This document shows positions 6,256 to 8,791 of a stretch of 8,791 nucleotides of DNA, in pieces. Every line of letters begins with the position of its first letter. Position 1 is the first letter of the stretch. The notes under the pieces are model-generated. The model had not been told where the DNA came from, made no database searches, and was given only the letters and a program-made list of their open reading frames with translations. The DNA comes from Deltaproteobacteria bacterium (GTDB lineage: Bacteria; Desulfobacterota; Desulfuromonadia; Desulfuromonadales; BM103). The stretch covers positions 1 through 8,791 of the forward strand of contig JAGXHL010000040.1 in NCBI GenBank assembly GCA_024636215.1. The letters are read 5' to 3'. The translations under genes were made by a program, and so were the position numbers.

Positions 6256-8791
6256 TTTCCGTCACCATTGTCGCCCTGACATCACTGCTGTATTTCGGTA
6301 TTCTTTTTGCTGTCGCTTATTACGCAGATCGACAACACGCTCGGGGGCAAAGCCTGGTTGACAACCCTTCTGTTTACTCATTGTCTCTGGCTGTGTATTG
6401 CACATCCTGGACTTTTTACGGCAGTGTCGGGCGTGCGGCAACCTCCGGCATCGACTTTCTGGCCATTTACCTGGGTCCGACACTGATCGCATTTTCATGG
6501 TGGTTTTTGCTCCGCAAAATGGTGCGCATCAGCAAAGAGCAGAATATCACCAGCATCGCCGACTTCATTTCCAGCCGCTATGGCAAATCGCCACTGCTCG
6601 GTGCCGTTGTCACAATATTCGCGGTTATCGGCATCATGCCTTACATTGCTTTGCAGCTGAAAGCCGTTTCCCGCACCTTTGACCTGCTGGTCTACCCTCT
6701 CGCCACGGTTGATATAAGGATGCATGTCCTGCCAAAACTTGAGTTACATTTTGATTCGGCACTCGTGGTTGCTTTGATACTGGGAATTTTCGGCATTATA
6801 TTCGGAGCAAGGCATCTGGACGCTTCGGAGCGACACGAAGGGCTGGTTGCCGCAATCGCCCTTGAGTCAGTGGTCAAAATTATCGCTTTTGTCGCTGCCG
6901 GTTTATTTGTCACTTATGGACTGTTTGATGGTTTTGCCGATATCTTTCGCGACTTTCTGCTCCGCTTTCCTGAACGTAGCCATCTGCTGATGCTCGGTAC
7001 AGGTGAAAACAGCTACGCCCACTGGCTGAGCATGACCGTCATCTCAATGATGGCCATCATGTTTCTGCCACGTCAGTTTCACATTATGGTTATCGAGAAC
7101 TGCCGCGAAGACCATATCCGCAGCGCCATGTGGCGCTTTCCTGCGTACATGGTCATTATCAACCTGTTTGTCATCCCGATCGCTCTTGGCGGACTGCTGC
7201 TTGCCAACGGCGACACATACAATGCCGACTTTTTCGTCATTACCCTGCCGCTCCAATATGGCCACCCCTGGTTAGCCCTGCTGGTCTTTCTCGGAGGATT
7301 CTCAGCATCGGCAGGCATGGTGATGGTTTCATCGGTGGCATTGTCCACTATGATTCTCAACCACCTGATCGTACCGATCATCCTCAAGTTTCATACCGGC
7401 GCCAGTGAACTGTCCGGTTTGCTTCTCAACATCAAACGGCTTTGCATCCTGGCGGTTATCTTTCTTGGTTATGTTTATTACCGTTTACTCGGTGAATCAG
7501 CAGCCCTGGTCAATATCGGCCTGATTTCCTTTGTCGCTGCCACCCAGTTTGCCCCGGCCGTTATCGGCGGTCTCTACTGGCGCCAGGCAACTCGCCGCGG
7601 GGCCGCCGTCGGCTTGATCCTTGGTTTTATCGTATGGTTCTACACGCTCCTCATACCGTCCTTTGTGCAATCCGGCTGGCTAAGCACAGCGCTTATCGAA
7701 CAGGGCCTTTGGGGACTGGCCATTCTGAATCCAACCGAACTGTTCGGGCTCAGCGGCTTTGATTTGTGGACGCATTCACTTTTCTGGACCATGTTTGTCA
7801 ACCTCGGCAGTTACCTGACAATCTCTCTACTCACGGCACCGAGTACTGAAGAGCTGGAGCAAGTCCATAAATTTGTCGACGTTTTCAATCCCGCGCCCAG
7901 AAAGAAAGAGAGAACCCGGATCACCAGGGCACCGACAATCATCGAATTCGTCGATCTGATGGCAAAATTCATCGGTACAAAACAGGCCCATGCAGCGATC
8001 AGCGAATACATGAATAATCGTGAAATTGATGAAAAAGGCGGCCTGTCAGAACAAGATCTCCTTAAACTGAAACGCTTTACCGAACTGACACTGGCCGGTT
8101 CGGTCGGTGCCGCACCAGCCCGCATCATCGTCGACAAATACCTCTCGGCGCGCGGCAGTCACATGGAAGATGTATTTGACCTGTTCGGATCGGTCAATAT
8201 CAGCCGCACGGCAAGTCGTGAGCAGCTGAGCGTCCTGTACGATGCGGCGCGGTCCATCGCGAGCGGCAATGATCTACAGTCGATACTCGATGAAATACTT
8301 GTCATTTTTACCGATCAATTCAAATTTGACCTTTGCGTCATCCGGATCCTTGACGAGGATCGGCAGACCCTGACTGCTCGCAGTCAGCGTGGCATGTCGT
8401 CTGAACACTTTGGGGAATCGGAGCGCGATCTGACGAGCGATACCTTTATCGGAGAAACCTTTTTGACCAACAGTGTCAGCGTGGTCAACGACTCGGATGT
8501 TATCAGCAAGATAAAAACAGCACAGATTATTCACCGCGAGAAGATTCTCTCCTTTGCCCACGCTCCAATCTCGATTGAAGGACAACCGATTGGTGTCCTC
8601 TCAGCATTTTCACGCTCAGCAAAAGGCATCTTTACCAAGGAATTCCTCGAGTTGTTTACCAGCCTTGCCGGACTGGTCGGCATTGCATGGCGCAATGCTG
8701 AACAAACCGAACATCTCATCAGAGCCCGTGAACAGCAGCGTGAGCTCGCTATTGCCAAAGGCATCCAGCTCGGCTTGCTGCCGACCAGCAC
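6252..8791 (+). CDS. Sodium:solute symporter-STAC-GAF-phosphatase fusion receptor (3' end beyond window)
   Basis: Membrane transporter-sensor; 846 residues are visible and the C-terminus is cut. Residues about 1-530 form an SSS-family domain with many hydrophobic helices, close in style to the transporter part of CbrA/CrbS (SLAVYCTSWTFYGSVG near 45-60; FLPRQFHIMVIENCREDHIR; WRFPAYMVIINLFVIPIALGG). Residues about 566-634 resemble the STAC linker that joins SSS domains to kinases, with AGSVGAAPARIIVDKYL around 615-631. A GAF-type ligand-binding domain spans about 659-817. A coiled link leads to ELAIAKGIQLGLLP (831-844), which is how SpoIIE/PP2C-type phosphatase domains (RsbU-like) begin after GAF or PAS domains. 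The output would then be serine/threonine dephosphorylation, typically of an anti-sigma-factor antagonist. No histidine kinase H-box is seen before the cut. The start is GTG at 6252 with GGAG seven bases upstream. The solute is unknown; small organic acids or amino acids are plausible from the family. The phosphatase call rests on few residues. Confidence 0.9.
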   Translation, partial: MISVTIVALTSLLYFGILFAVAYYADRQHARGQSLVDNPSVYSLSLAVYCTSWTFYGSVGRAATSGIDFLAIYLGPTLIAFSWWFLLRKMVRISKEQNITSIADFISSRYGKSPLLGAVVTIFAVIGIMPYIALQLKAVSRTFDLLVYPLATVDIRMHVLPKLELHFDSALVVALILGIFGIIFGARHLDASERHEGLVAAIALESVVKIIAFVAAGLFVTYGLFDGFADIFRDFLLRFPERSHLLMLGTGENSYAHWLSMTVISMMAIMFLPRQFHIMVIENCREDHIRSAMWRFPAYMVIINLFVIPIALGGLLLANGDTYNADFFVITLPLQYGHPWLALLVFLGGFSASAGMVMVSSVALSTMILNHLIVPIILKFHTGASELSGLLLNIKRLCILAVIFLGYVYYRLLGESAALVNIGLISFVAATQFAPAVIGGLYWRQATRRGAAVGLILGFIVWFYTLLIPSFVQSGWLSTALIEQGLWGLAILNPTELFGLSGFDLWTHSLFWTMFVNLGSYLTISLLTAPSTEELEQVHKFVDVFNPAPRKKERTRITRAPTIIEFVDLMAKFIGTKQAHAAISEYMNNREIDEKGGLSEQDLLKLKRFTELTLAGSVGAAPARIIVDKYLSARGSHMEDVFDLFGSVNISRTASREQLSVLYDAARSIASGNDLQSILDEILVIFTDQFKFDLCVIRILDEDRQTLTARSQRGMSSEHFGESERDLTSDTFIGETFLTNSVSVVNDSDVISKIKTAQIIHREKILSFAHAPISIEGQPIGVLSAFSRSAKGIFTKEFLELFTSLAGLVGIAWRNAEQTEHLIRAREQQRELAIAKGIQLGLLPTS

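Noticed and set aside
7811..8137. 108-codon minus-strand frame
   Set aside because: It is antisense to the symporter-receptor gene, which has clear domain content across this stretch.

Overview
The window looks like chromosome from a Gram-negative anaerobe, most plausibly a deltaproteobacterium of the Desulfuromonas/Geobacter/Pelobacter group. This is an inference from three things: lipoprotein signal peptides, the style of the proteins (a long TPR lipoprotein next to a LolB-like lipoprotein and an Opp/Dpp-type transporter), and a symporter fused to signalling domains. No tRNA, rRNA, CRISPR array or insertion sequence was seen.

Left part (1-5173, minus strand, read right to left): a four-gene run, probably one transcription unit. 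In transcription order it holds a 572-residue TPR lipoprotein (start at 5173, not the longer open frame to 5236), a 264-residue LolB/DUF4292-like lipoprotein (11 nt later), a 536-residue peptide/nickel-type ABC substrate-binding lipoprotein (88 nt gap), and a DppB-like permease (140 nt gap, cut by the window edge). The first three products all carry a lipobox cysteine. The two larger gaps hold possible RNA-level control: a long-range 8-bp pairing that would hide the strong Shine-Dalgarno of the binding-protein gene, and an imperfect hairpin plus a 17-nt direct repeat before the permease gene.

Middle (5174-5989): a divergent intergenic region with a sigma70-like promoter for the left operon. 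It is followed by a decayed gene on the plus strand. Two fragments in different frames match the two halves of a known two-domain protein (aminoglycoside-phosphotransferase-like domain, then a P-loop AAA kinase-like domain). The N-terminal part and the central Walker A part are missing, so it is called a pseudogene.

Right part (5986-8791, plus strand): a small two-helix membrane protein (DUF3311-like) overlaps by GTGA the start of a large protein that runs off the window. The visible 846 residues hold a CbrA-like sodium:solute symporter domain, a STAC-like linker, a GAF domain and the first residues of what looks like a PP2C/SpoIIE phosphatase. This is a transporter-sensor fused to a phosphatase output rather than to a histidine kinase. 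Just upstream, inside the 3' end of the pseudogene, lies a perfect 11-2-11 palindrome. It fills the space of a near-consensus promoter (TCGACA, 17 nt, TATAAT) and is a strong candidate operator-promoter for this pair. Together with the unusual receptor architecture, this is the most interesting part of the window.
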